NCBI GenBank assembly: GCA_033439685.1
Contig: JAUEDM010000001.1
Coordinates: 1,240,001 to 1,304,000 of the forward strand
Direction: 5' to 3'
Length of the DNA stretch: 64,000 nucleotides
From: Apodospora peruviana
Taxonomy: Eukaryota > Ascomycota > Sordariomycetes > Sordariales > Lasiosphaeriaceae
In this document: in pieces, positions 48,003 to 60,655 of the stretch
Position numbering within the stretch: the stretch's first letter is position 1
Layout: each line of letters starts with the position of its first letter
Program-made: the position numbers and the translations under genes
The notes under the pieces: generated by a model
The model's input: only the letters and a program-made list of their open reading frames with translations
Told to the model about the DNA's origin: nothing
Database searches by the model: none

Positions 48003-49126
48003 ATGGCGCCAATTCGGCGCTATCTCAGGATAACCAAGTACTCTGTCCTCGAGTGTCGCATCTACCTCGACAACCCTGCCCTGGTACACAGCTGGCTGCT
48101 CAATCCCAGGAATCCAGTCCTTCCCAGGGTCATCGAGAGTGTGCGACCTCTGGTGCTGCCGAAACTGCGCGAGGAGAGGGAACGCGAACGCAGTAGGAAG
48201 AAGAGCAAGAAGCGGAGCATCAAAGATGTTGTGATTGAGGGTGGGTTATCATTAATGCTGTTAACTTTGAAGCGGCTTTCTCCACGTTTGTTGGGGAAAC
48301 TCATGCCAAGCGGCTTGAGCTTCGTTTTAAATCATGCGCTCAGCCTTGAACTGAGGTTAGTCTACAGAAGCTAACCGAGTGCACAGATGATTTCGAGGTG
48401 TCGATCTTCTTGACAGAGACGGACACGAGGCATTCTCTGTTACACAAACAAAAGCACTTTCGCGACAAGGTGCAGACCAAGTTGACGTCCAACTCGTCGA
48501 AACTCGTGGGAGCAAGCTATGAAGCTCCCATCGACGTGGACGTCGCACTACTGGAGGAGGCCGCCGATGACGATATATCGAATCTGCGCCACGAGGATAG
48601 CGAGGAGGCCATCAACTGGGACGAGATCCCCGCCTTTGGTGAAACAACAGCAGAACCTGAACCTGCCAGTAGGAAACGAAGACGTCGGGGGCCGGATAGG
48701 CCTGGTAAAGATGGTCAGGAATTGGACCACGACTTTGGCGCCGCAGATATTGTTGATATTGAATCCGACTCATCCGATGACAATGATGACCTGTTTGTGG
48801 GCCAGGACGAAAGCGACAACAGCGACGCGGAAATGGGGCCGCCTCCGTCGAAACGCCGCAAAGACAAGGCCACAGGACGGGACAGAGATGGTCGTGAAGA
48901 GAAGAAGAAGTTAGCTATGGACATTTCGTACGAAGGCTTCGCCATCTACGGACGCGTGCTGTGCCTCGTGGTTAAACGACGCAATGAGGTAGCCAAGAGC
49001 GGGCCTTCAACCGTGCCGCCTGGCAGTAAATCTCAAACAGACCACCCAGGCGGCCAGGCCATGATGGAGAACTGGATCTCGTCTACTCAACTGCCCGAAG
49101 TTGATGCGGCAGAGGAGGAAGCGTAG
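48003..49126 (+). CDS. Conserved uncharacterised, probably nuclear fungal protein
   Basis: Two exons, 48003-48240 and 48387-49126, joined across a 146-nt intron (donor GTGGGT, branch CTAACC, acceptor CACAG), giving 325 residues. I recognise the protein as conserved in filamentous ascomycetes but know no function. Two blocks look conserved. The N-terminal block is MAPIRRYLRITKYSVLECRI plus YLDNPALVHSWLLNPRNPVLPRVIESVRPLVLPKL, running into IKDVVIEDDFEVSIFLTE, which the splice restores. The C-terminal block is MDISYEGFAIYGRVLCLVVKRR followed by GGQAMMENWISSTQLP. Between them is a disordered acidic region with basic clusters RKRRRRG and SKRRKDK that look like nuclear localisation signals. An intron-retained reading would stop early after VVIEGG and some further codons. 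Confidence 0.9.
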
Positions 49127-51291
49127 TGAACGCCCCCTACGGTATTCCAATGGCCGCAGGGCGGGTGACCGCCGCCAATTTCGCGGGGAACATCATGGGC
49201 GGTCGGTCAGTTACCGTGGACGTTTTCTTGTTACATCATGTGAACAAAATTGCTGGCAATGTGTCGATTACTTGCTCTCCGCCATCACGCCGTCTGTCTG
49301 CTTCCGGCCAGGTCATGCCTGGCTGCTTAGAGCCTATTATAGATGATGTGTCTCCTGATGTCATTATACCGACGAATGTCCACTCTAAGCAAGCAGATCC
49401 TATAAGATGAAACAAATCGACCCCGCATGACCTTCGAATTGGGCCACTGCTCTGGGAGTCCGAGAGAATCGCGGCATTCTTCACCTTGTTTTACGGGAGA
49501 TTACGTATCCTTGGAGGGCCGGAGGAGATGAATCTCAATATTTCGCCCCCAGTTATTTGAGGCTGTTTGTTCTAGGTATCCTCTGTTTTAACTGCCAATG
49601 GCGGTAAGGAAGCGTGTTTGTTTAGTCACATTCAACTCTGGCCGGGAAGAATTTGAGACTCACTCGAGATTGACGGCTAACCGTCGATCTCGGTACTTGT
49701 ACATGGGTCGATCTGTCAACGAAACAATACTCATGTGTATCAGTTGTCCGATGTCCCCGGTTCAGTTTCGATGGGCGGCTCAAATCAGTTCGTTACAGAT
49801 ACATGTAAAGCGGTATCAAGACGGGAGAAGTACCACCACTTCAACGTCAAGAGTCGGTTGTCGATTTTGACCGTCAACCTGTGGCATGTGGCGCGGAGCA
49901 AAGGGCCACTGATCGTTCACCTTATCGAGCATATACACTCAATCGAGCGATATGGTAACCTTTGGCCCCCGATAATAGATTGGCTATGGATTGTGTTTTA
50001 CAGGCCCAAGTAGTCGGCCACGGAAGACGGGCACCCATCATGGTGGCCGACACACCTGAGCAAAGCTGAATTCGAATGTCCTCAAGGACATGCGCCACAA
50101 ACTTTATTTGAGCGGAGTTTGGAGAGGAGCAAATCATGTTTTCACTCCGCCCACATGCCCGTGGATTTCCCACGCCGCCGGGAAGCATGACGGACTTCAT
50201 CAATCCCGGACGGGAATCACACAGGCGAGCGAGGAATATCGGTGGTGTGTAGCGATATCAACCGGGAGACTTGCCCAGTGATACTGGATATATCGTTACG
50301 GTATTATACCACAGTTTGTACGGAAAACAGATTTCCAAAACCCCCAGCTTGGCCCACCACAACGACCACCCACAACACCCGTGATAGCCGCGACCACCTC
50401 CTTCACAGGACCCCCACACAGTCCATTAATACACATGGTTGATGGAAAGTGTATTCAGGGAAACTGTTTCGGCAGAATTCCGGAGCACGAGACTACTGCA
50501 GTACGACTCTGGAGCCTCTGGTATCATTTTACCAACTCAACTGTGGTTCCATCAAACACACCGTTGAATGAACCACGCATCAGTGAGCAATACGAAATGA
50601 AGCTGTGCATGACATCTCGAACTGGGCTGCAGCAAGTGCGGCCGGCCCCTATTTTTGGGGCCAAGCATCCCGTCGTTCCTTGTTTCCGGAACCCAATCGT
50701 CGTTGAGATGCGGCCAAGACAACAACTCACCGCTTGACAGGCAGCCTTTCTTTCACTTTGTCTGCAGTCTGTTACACAGTACACAAGTACAAGCGCAAGA
50801 TCTCACTCCTGTGATGGGCATATCAAGAAAAGACAGACATAGGGGTTACAAGTTCTTTGCTTGTGCCATGATTCCAGAAGAGGATGACTAGCGCAAGACC
50901 CGAACACGGCACGCCCTCCTGGTGAGTGGTCTGTGTCGCAAGCAGTTCCCAAAATGGGCGCTCTCGGCAGCGATCGCCAGGGGTGGTGGGTGGGAACAGC
51001 CCAGCCCACAAACGCCATGGAAGCAAATTTTCCACGTGGGAAACAGGGGTTCAAATCAGCTTTTCTTTGGGGCGTGCATCAGGGCTGCTGGGACAGGGAA
51101 GGACGATGGGACCTCGGGTAAGAAAAGAAGACGTTTCAGGATTTTCAAATCGGGCTCTGGCTTCTAATTGGACAAGGTCCGGATTTTGCTCGCAATTTGT
51201 TCAACAAGCCACCCCGAATGATCCGCCGAAAACATCATCGTGATTGCGCGTCGTTTCCATCAATGATCTTTTCGAGGAGAGAGTGGTGGTG

Positions 51292-51327
51292 CCGTACCGT
51301 ACCGAACAGAACCGATCTGTACCGAAC
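51292..51327. repeat. Imperfect CCGTA/ACCGAA short repeat
   Basis: Several copies of CCGTA, ACCGA and ACCGAACAG-like words follow each other within 36 bp. It is low-complexity and intergenic. Confidence 0.6.
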
Positions 51328-54300
51328 CACTTTTGTTTTAACGAGAGATTTGAAGATCGATTCCCCGTCGTGTTCGCTTACTGATTGATGGGTTGCTCAG
51401 GAGGAAATTGCAGAAGTGTGGCTCAACCTCCAATGTATGTACAGTACGAGCCACACACAGAACGACCACTTGGACTTTGAAACCCCCTGTCGATATCTTT
51501 CGAGTCGTTTTTGCGCGGCGGCAACAAGTTGTCACGTCATTGACGGGTCTTGGTGGAATCCGAAGAGCCTTTTCTTTAAATTAGTACCTCGGTTTCCGGA
51601 GGCCGACATGCCGAATTCGACCGGTACTTCCCAATAAGGCGGATCGTCGTCGGGGGCTAGGGCAAGATATCTGATCATGGGGTTTCGTTGTTTCGCATAG
51701 CTCAGCTGCGCATGGGTGGTGGTGGTTCGGGCAACCGGTAGGCAAGTGTGATGGAGGATATGATCATGAGTGTTCCTAATCTACCGGCGTTCTACGTTCG
51801 CGTATGTGAAAGTCCGTGGAACGCGCGGGAAAGATGGAGGAGCGACAACGATTACGGGATGCTGGAACCAGAACAAGAACCAGAGCCAACCTCTCTGCCG
51901 GGTGTTATGTGCACAGCCTGTTTGTCGCCAAATGTCTGCGCCGGCTGACTGCATGCTACGCAGAGTGGTGGGTGTAGACAGATTCACACAGCAACCGGTG
52001 CCATGACCACGACACGCACCCTGCCACTCCTGCTTCGTGAGGGCTTGAGAAACCTCTGGCCGTCCCGACAGAGCCGTAGGGCTGCCCGACACGCCGGCCG
52101 GGCGCCCACACCCACAAGGGGACCGGAGCGTGGGGCTTGTCAGACTTCTCAATTTTGCTTACCACCACTTTGACGTCTGGGCAACCTCATCGTCGTGAAG
52201 GGTGTGGTAGGCAATAAATGCGCGCAAACGTGTCACATTTACTACTGAAGTGGCGGTTGTTTGGGGAACCTGCCTTGAGATGGTTGCCTCGATATCTTGC
52301 TCGGCACACCAACGAGCACCACACTCGGGAGCTCTCAGATGCTTCTATTTGGTGCGCGCACTCACTTGTTGTATCTCTACTCGGTATCGGACGATGATCT
52401 GACCAGCCAGGGCAAGCTGCGAGGGTCACCCCTTCAGGACAGGTTATCAGCACGTCCACGGTTCATCGTGACTTTTGTGAGATTACGCTCTCCAGGATTC
52501 ACGAGTCCTGACGATGCCAAGGGGCTCGAGCGGGTCAGCAACGGCTTTGAACCGGCGGTGTGGGTGACGACGGGTGATGAGCCTCGGCCGAAGGAATATT
52601 TGCTAGGCTTCTCTCACGGCTTCTGGCAGCCTGCGGGACGTCTGGGGTCTGGGTTGCGTTGCGAACCAAGAGCCAGACTTGTCAGCTCTGCCCAGTGGTT
52701 GGCTCGACCAGACACGGCCGAATTGTTCTCGGTCGTCGCTCCGATCAGATGACCAACACTCGAACGCCCCCAGCCACAAGAGTCGGCCAATCATGGACGG
52801 AGCCTTGATCTACTTCGGAAGCAAAGCAGGTACCAATGCCACCGAAAAGGCCCGTTCCATCCGCTATCGTGACTATGGAAATACGTGTAATAAGAAGCAA
52901 AAATGTCGATGGGAGGATCACAATCCGAATCGTGAGCGGGCAGTTTCAAGTCCCGCGTATTGTCGTCATGATTGTAAATCACAATCTGCAAAGAGGAGTA
53001 GACCTGGCGGTGGCACTTCTGTGGGTGTGATGTGCGTGCGTGGGTGACCGACTCTCAACAATTGGCTGTGACCCCACGATTTCCCACGAGAGAAAGGCCT
53101 TTGCCTGCCCAGTGGTTCCAAGCTGCCGGGTCACCGCGCTAGCGAGACCGAGACACATAAGTTCCCTGTCACACATCAATCATCACACGGAGAACGAGCT
53201 GCCAAACCGCTTTGGGTCTCGCAACATTTTGTGACGTGCGCATTGACATTTGGCATCACTCATCGGCGCGCCAAGGGCGACAAGCCTTTTGGCAGCAAGC
53301 TGAGTGATAAGTTTGAGATGATGCGTGGTACTTGGGTTGCGTCTTGAAAAAAGTCTCTCCGGTATGATCAAGAGATATCAGCACACGTTCAAGCAAAGGT
53401 CTGACATTGATAAGGAAATCATGCGGGAAGCGTATCCGAGGGGCGTAGAACTACGCCGTAATAACCCACAGAACCCCGTGGAGGAGGGAAAAAGGTGGTG
53501 GCGCGGGTCCGAGCAGAGGTTATAGCTGGTCAGCAACCCCTTATCAGTTTGAAATGCCTAGCCGGGCCATCGCGGTAGTTATTTTTTTTTTTGCGCTCGC
53601 TCGCTTCCTCAACTTAGGGTACCGCATCAACATTGCAGAATAGACAGATTACAGCGACCCTTACGGACTACACGGGAGTGCTCCTGTCCTGAGAACAGAT
53701 GGAAAAGATCCCGGTTCGCGAGCTGCATCTCTGACTCCGGGGTGTTTCGTTTCTGTGTCTATATTTTACCGCTCTCTCAGCTGTAAAGTATCTATCTATA
53801 CGCCAGTTGCCAATATTCGCCCTTCAACTTCGGCTTGGGTTGCCCTACCGGTACCTGTTCTGCATCCAGCCTCACAGGGGCAGGGTGAAGTGGTGAGAGA
53901 CGAGCCGGAACCAGGGCTGCCAGGCTCGGTTCAGCGCGTTCGGGGCGATGCGCTGCCAAAAATACGTCTGTGCAGCCCGTGGTAGCATACGGACGACAAT
54001 GCGCCCCTTTGGCGAGGGGTTTTGGTAGCCGCCAGAGCGACGCTTTCACGCTGTGCGCACGCCGCACACACGATTAAGCGCCGATGGCAGTCCGAGTACA
54101 GCGGCTCGAGCCTTGTCGGTCTGTCGGTTGTCGATACCTGTAAATCGTCGGGTTCTGTGATATCTCTCACCTCGGGACAGCGATCGTCATTTGTCCATCC
54201 CTAGGCGCAAGCAAGGAATGGGGTTGGTACCGTACATTCAATATAGAGCATGCGTATTGTGTCGTTTTGGTACCTTATTGAAGCCAAGAACAAGAACACT

Positions 54301-56165
54301 GCATCCCAACGAACAACCTACCGATTCCTGTGCCCTGGAGCCGGCAGAAATGATGATGGAGTCGTATCCTACCCAAGCAACGACAATATGACATATGCCA
54401 GTCAGACTGCAAAGGGCAGTTTATTACCCCGGAATCTCACGTCCTCCATAGGAGTTGCTCATGTGGGCAATATTACCGCCTTTATTCGGGTCTGTGTCTG
54501 ACAATTATCGGACACGTCATATAACTTTCGGGACGCAGGATGCCGGCAACAGCAACAGCAGGCTGATAACAAGTCCCTACATTATCAATCCCCGTTCTGA
54601 GACTGATGGGATGTCGGGTATGGGAAAGGCAAGGCAACCACCAAATCCACTCTCACATGCCATGATGCCCGTCGTTTGCATCTGCCTTCTCTCATCAATT
54701 TTTTTTTGGCGGGGTCTTACGGTCTTGGGAACGAACCGACCAGGGGGTTTGAGTGCCAACGCATTTGTGAGTCATTTGGGTGAAGGTCGGCAACCACCAC
54801 GAACCTGGAAAGTCAACAAGAACGTGGACTTTGTGGAGCACAGAGAGAAATAATCGGGTTCCCGCAAACAGGAAGCGAGTTTTAATCTCCCACGGGTGCT
54901 CACACACCGACAGTTGTCCAGATTGATTCAGAGAGAGATTGGGTCTCCATCCAGGTGACCTGTTTTCCCATCATACCGTAATGTACGGATTATGTACAAT
55001 CGCGTTGAGGGGTTCCCAGGCTGTGAGTTGTGCGGTGAGGCCCGGTGCGGGGAAAAGGGATAGCCTTGCGACTGATAGGAGGACTGTAGGTAAAGTATCC
55101 GTATTCTTCCACTTCTTACAACACAGCGTTTGACCGAGAAGTAGGTACATATTGAGGCGCACACACACCAAAAGCAACTTTGCGATCGGTCGATCCAATC
55201 GAGACGCGGGTCACTTGTCAGCCCGTTTCCTGTTCCTGGCCTGAAAGAGGGGGTCGGATCGATGAGGATGGTCATCGGGACAGACACACAGACTCTTACC
55301 TAAGTAACCCAACACTCTGGAGGTTATTCCCGTTCCGCTCCTCCATGTCAGCTCCCCTCTCCACGATACCTTAGTCCGTGGTCCCACAGATGCCAAGACA
55401 AAACACCGAGCTGAGAGCCCAAACGATGGCGGGTACCTTATTCTTCTTTTGGGTTCTGAACGTCAGGGCGAAGTCAGGGCGGAGCTAATTCAGTCGGCAT
55501 GCCCGGCGCCGAGCTGGAGCTGCTGGGGCTGGATGCGCTGCACGTGTGCTGCATGCAACGCTTCTGCGAGTCTCTGACAGCGGAGCAAAGTCTAATTGAG
55601 AGCTCTCCTCCGAAGCCAACTTGAACTAAGCAGAACTAGGTAGCAGAAAGAAGATTTGGGTTCATTGTCAGCCTCACATCATCAGCCTAATCGTTCCTCG
55701 TGAGGGATGACGGGAGCCTCCATAGGCCAAGTCCATATACCCTTTGGGAGATAGATTAGAGATGTATTGTTCCAAGGTTCGAAGCATCAATTCCCAACTG
55801 CGGAGATGGGTACAGGAGGTGTGCTGCACGACGCCTGCACAACCTTGACGCCTCATGGAAATTTGGGGAACATCATTGGGACAGTTGCGCCGGTGGAGGG
55901 CACCACGGACGATTCAACGGAAGACCTGATGATGTGATCTGGGCTGCAACTTGCCATCTCAGCGCATTTCTCCGCAATATCGTCCAGGTTTATTGTCATC
56001 TATCGTCATTATCTTTTCTGAGGAGAAGCTGCATAACGGATTCTAGACTGAGGCACTCATCTGTCCACACATCATGAACTTGTCAAGCCACCACAAGGAA
56101 AAAGCCGGGAATGGTGCCGCTCGACAGACAGTTCGTCACACCTACTACCGCAGTCAGTCCCAAAA

Positions 56166-56196
56166 CCACCACCACCATCATCATCATCATCACCAC
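56166..56196. repeat. Compound (ACC)n(ATC)n microsatellite
   Basis: About four ACC units are followed by five ATC units and then ACC again. It lies in the second gene-poor stretch. Confidence 0.85.
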
Positions 56197-57494
56197 ATCT
56201 GTCGCCGGATACGAGACATGGATGTGTTTGGCGAGCACAACACCAAAAAAGATGGTGGCCGGAGAAGCAGCTGACGACAGACATGCATACAGTACCCCCG
56301 TACGCAGTGCCATTAGCAAGGTATCTCCAAGACATGCGTGAGGTAACTGTGTTGTCCGCTTGTCATTGTCTCAGCTTCAGAGTCAAATTCTTTGTGTCTC
56401 TCATTAAGGTTCCTGCAGAGCAGAGCATTCCAATTCCTCAAACATCTAGAACAAACTCAATATACGGGATCCCGTCGTTTGTTGTGTAATGAGACCACTT
56501 GAGTCACTGTGCGCGTTGAAGTCGAAAGTTGGTTTCGGATAGTGACCTTTCGCAACGACCGCTACATTTTAACTGTATTTGATATTCTTTTTTGTTTGTT
56601 TTCTTGTGCGCAGGTGTTGGTTGAGTTTTGCGTTTCGTTTGCGAACGACACAACACGGCACGTCATTCCATCCATCCAGGGATCTAAAGTGTGCAGACTG
56701 TACAGACACGCGCGGAGGCGCGTTTCCAGTCCGAGATTGAGAGGTGTTGGACGCGGGAAGCTGTGCCAGAAATTCAAATTATTTTTAATAAGATTGAAAG
56801 CAGTCAAAAATTCGCCGTTCTGGCAGGGGGTTCCACTTCTTGAAGAGCCCTGGAACAAACTTAACAACTGCCTTGGTTTTATTATTGAAGGAAGCTGAAG
56901 TGCAAATTTTTCGACAATTTTCTCTTGTGGTTTTGTGTGCGCCGTGTGTCGTGCCTCATGAGCTGGATTCCTGTAATTAACGGGCTTGAAATTGGGTGGT
57001 GGATACGAATCCGGGGTGGCTCCATGTTTTTTGCTGCTGCGGTGCCCGATGCTTCCATCCACTTTCCAGGAGGCTTCTATACGCAAAATCCGGGATGTAC
57101 AGGGTATCACCGGGTGTAATCAGCTGGGTGTATACCTGGCACTGACGTGTTCTAAAATTTGCATTAGGCCCTTCCTTTCTATTGCAATGTCCGAACCGAA
57201 CCCTATAATCTTCAGCTGTGCTCAATACATTGAATGGGTGATTGTCTTTTTTGGGACGCGGCCGGCATGTAATGTTGCGGACGGTACGGTATTGCGTGCC
57301 CGTGGTCCAGTGCCCGCCACCGTCTCACCTGGTCTCAGCAGGACACCCACTCGCCGCTGGGCGCCAGGTCACTCCCAGCAGCTGGAAAAGGAGGCTGTCT
57401 CCGGACGCCCACCGGCGCCTCGTCACTGCCCTGCAATAGTGCAAAAACGCTGTGAACACAGCAACAGTGCAGGCGCTTCCCGTGCCCCGCCGGT

Positions 57495-57518
57495 CTGGCG
57501 CTGGCGCTGGCGCTGGCG
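57495..57518. repeat. (CTGGCG)4 hexanucleotide repeat
   Basis: Four perfect copies of CTGGCG in tandem in intergenic sequence. Confidence 0.9.
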
Positions 57519-58697
57519 GACACCGGGTCTGGGCTCCTGTTTCGTCTTTCAGGCCCGAGTATCTGCTCCGTAGAGCCTGTAACCCGGACGTGGCGTCTGT
57601 CCGGTGCGATCTGGGCGGCCCCAACAAGCAACAAAGCGGCCCCAACCGCCGGCGCGAATGACGGACAATGGAGACCTCGACGCCCACGGACAGCTTTGCT
57701 AGGACCTCAGGGGATTGAGTGAGGCCTGAGGGCAGCCAGGCGGCGATCATGGCCAGAGTCAAGAAATTGAAAGCAGGCTATTGATGGTCCAGCTGCTGGT
57801 CGATTGAAAGGCGACCATCATGCGATGGCGCACTTGCTCGTCCGACCGTTATTTCGAGCGGTCTATTTCCAAATTTCCATCTCGATCAGGGCTCCCAATC
57901 AAACGCACTGGAGTCCTGGACTGAGGACGGGATGTACCGACGTATCATACGGTAAGGGTACGAACTCATTCACAATACATACGGTGCCGGCGGCCGCTCA
58001 GGTACAGTACCAAAACGCAGCCGGGCGTGTTGTCGTCGACCAGGGGTAGGCGGTGTTGACTACCGGGGTCCCTTGTCGCTATGCTGTGTTTCATTTTCTC
58101 GCTCGAGGCCAGGAGACTTTAAGTTGTCGCCAAGCGGTGGCTGCGTCACCGCAACTTGTGCTCCACCAAGGTCGTTGTACCTCGCTCCTGATGGGTGCGA
58201 CCTCCCTCCCTGATTCCCCCTCAGCCTTTCTGCACGCAGATCGGGCCAAGGCACAGGTACACATGGGGCGTGAGGTGGTACCCCGTACTGCTTGACAGCC
58301 GGCCCGTTGGGCAGTCAGGTACACAACTCCAGGCTCCACACTCCACAGGTCCTGGCAACTGACCACAGCCCTGTTCGCTGCCTCCAAGCTTGTTCTCTCC
58401 CATCGTGCCCGGAAAGAGTAATCGAGAGTTGTCACTTGCCGGCTACCCAAGGTACATAAGGCAGCCTCCTCCCTCCTCCGTCCTCCCTAGTCCGCTCGCT
58501 CAAACCATCTTCAGATCAAAGATAGCCTTACTAGCTTAAATCGACTCACCCTTCGACTCTCAAGCTAGATTAATATAACCTGCTGGTCCTCTCCAACTCC
58601 AACAATCCTCCCGAGTTTGTCATATCAGACAACACCAAGCCATACAAACCAGCTTCAGCAACAACTCGAACTTCAAGTTCTCACTAACACCAACACC

Positions 58698-58784
58698 ATG
58701 CCTGCCCAACGACCCTCGCAGCTCCCTCCCTGCCCCGGCCCGCCGCCGAGTCGGCCCTTGCCGCCTCTGCCCAAGCGTGGCTAA
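58698..58784 (+). other. Candidate translation start or upstream ORF behind an mRNA-leader-like stretch
   Basis: About 200 bp of C/A/T-rich, G-poor sequence (58500-58697) looks like a typical filamentous-fungal 5' leader. It ends in the favourable context CACCATGCC. The frame reads 28 residues, MPAQRPSQLPPCPGPPPSRP onward, then stops. Two longer frames overlap downstream: one running to 59205, and one with an ATG at 58862 running to 59284. I could not find canonical splice sites joining them, so this is either a short upstream ORF, the first exon of an unrecognised gene, or chance. Confidence 0.22.
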
Positions 58785-60622
58785 GGCTTGTTGGAGAAAC
58801 CGTTCAGTACTCTTCAAGAATCGACGCCTCATAGTCTCTTTGTCGCCGTCAACAACTCAATATGTTACCAAGCTCTTCAGCATTGGATCTTTTGGATCTT
58901 CGGACCATGAACCGGGTCGGCCACCCAACTCTCAATGCCACCCGGCTGCCGACAACGCGAGGCTGCAAACCGCCTCCGACACAAACCCGCATCAGTGTCT
59001 ATCAGTATCGGTTTCCAACGCACACCCGCGGGCTGCACGCGATGGTGCGCCTGCATCGCCCAGCCGCACACCACCTGCACAGCTGCATATCGAAACAACC
59101 CGCCACCATTACACCCATTGGCTCCCGTTCTCGCCCGGCGCTCACCGTCGGCACATTCATTGGCATCGTCATGGATCAAGACAACAACCAGCCGCGGTTG
59201 GCTAGTGTGGCTAGGTTGGTGGATGGCCGACGAAGCAGCTCCCGAAAGTCGCCCGTCCTCAACCTAGACGGCAGCATGCCGTAGCACACCGAGATTTTAC
59301 GACGACTTCATGGTTAGCCACCTCTTGGTTGCCTCTCGCACGCCTTACCGTTTCGGATGCAGACCGCATACAACCATACCTCCCAAAGAGCCGGCTTGCA
59401 TGAGAACTTCTTTTGGCGATTTTCGCAACACCACCTTGTGGGCGAGCTCTTTCCAAACATTCTGTACTACTACAACCCCTCCGCGAAACGGACCTTTTTA
59501 ATTGACCTTTTTTTTTTTCTCTCTTTTTGATCTGGAAGCAGACACATGATATCAAGGTGTTTCCAACACCATGGGCAATAGCTTATTATTTTCTTACGTT
59601 TTAGACGGGAAGTTTCAATCACTTTGTACAACTACTTTACGAATTTTCCGATGCATTGGGCGGCGGGCATTGGCGTTTCCCAGACACATGATGGAATGGG
59701 TCGCTGATACCCCTGGGGCAGAGTCAAATTGATGACCACTCTAGATGGCTTATTGTCTTTTTTGTTGGGTGGGACTGGGCATTGGGATGGTGCCGTGATT
59801 GATGGTGGATGAGATGAGACATGGCGCGAACTTCTTCTCTGTTCGGCGTTCTGGGTGTGAATAGCTCCACCATCCCGGGTACGAAAGCAATTCAAATTGT
59901 TCATGCAAACTACCACAAATCCACACTTCAAAGTGAACGATTCATCTGTCCTGCCAAAACATGAGAAAAAGGGGGAGGAACCTTGTTCGGTCGATACGTG
60001 TCAGTTCTGCCGGAGAGATGGAATGAATTGCGACCCATGTTGAAACGTGGTTGTCTCTCTCTCCTTTCTCCTTCTCCTCACATGTCTCTCCCTCCCCACT
60101 ACCGTAACATCGTGAGAGGAGACAAGTTGAATGACTTGCATGTCTTGCCCTGATTTTCTCGCCGGACGGGATTGGGGGATACATTGGACACCTATATCAA
60201 CCCCACCACACACCCGGCAGACAACACGACAGCAATGAATCCCTTTCGGACCTCGTCCTCTCCTCGTCCAAATATTTCCTTTCTGTCTAATTGTCTGGCT
60301 TGTGTAGCATCAACGTGGGGTAGGCCAAGGCTTGGCTATCGATATATGTATTTATTTTAGTTTTTAGGGTTATAACTCATCATTTCGGGCCTGGACGGAT
60401 GACCATGTTACAGTCAGGAGCCATATATGATCTGATAACGTTGTTACAATGTTCGTGGTGATGGTGGGGGGGGGTCTCCTATACACAATAAAGAGAGGGT
60501 ATATGAGGAGAGTTTTCAGGATCAAGGAAACTGATAATCATATTGTTCGGGTCGTTGAATATTTTTGCCGATTTGGGAAATGCCGAATCTGTGACAGAAA
60601 GAAGTCTGATACTGTAGTTCCG

Positions 60623-60655
60623 GGTGTATATCATAAGGTGTATATCATAAGGTGT
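60623..60655. repeat. 14-bp tandem duplication
   Basis: GGTGTATATCATAA occurs twice head to tail, followed by GGTGT, the start of a third copy. Confidence 0.9.

Noticed and set aside
55926..56023. Possible C/D-box snoRNA (TGATGAT and CTGA about 95 nt apart)
   Set aside because: The terminal stem is only two base pairs, and no guide match was identified.
56562..57110. 182-codon open frame on the minus strand
   Set aside because: No domain, no leader and no splice signals are seen. It lies in the gene-poor stretch, with frames open on the opposite strand as well.
60365..60373. TTAGGGTTA, resembling 1.5 telomere repeats or a telomerase RNA template on the minus strand
   Set aside because: A 9-base match is expected by chance about every second window of this size, and no other telomerase-RNA feature could be seen around it.
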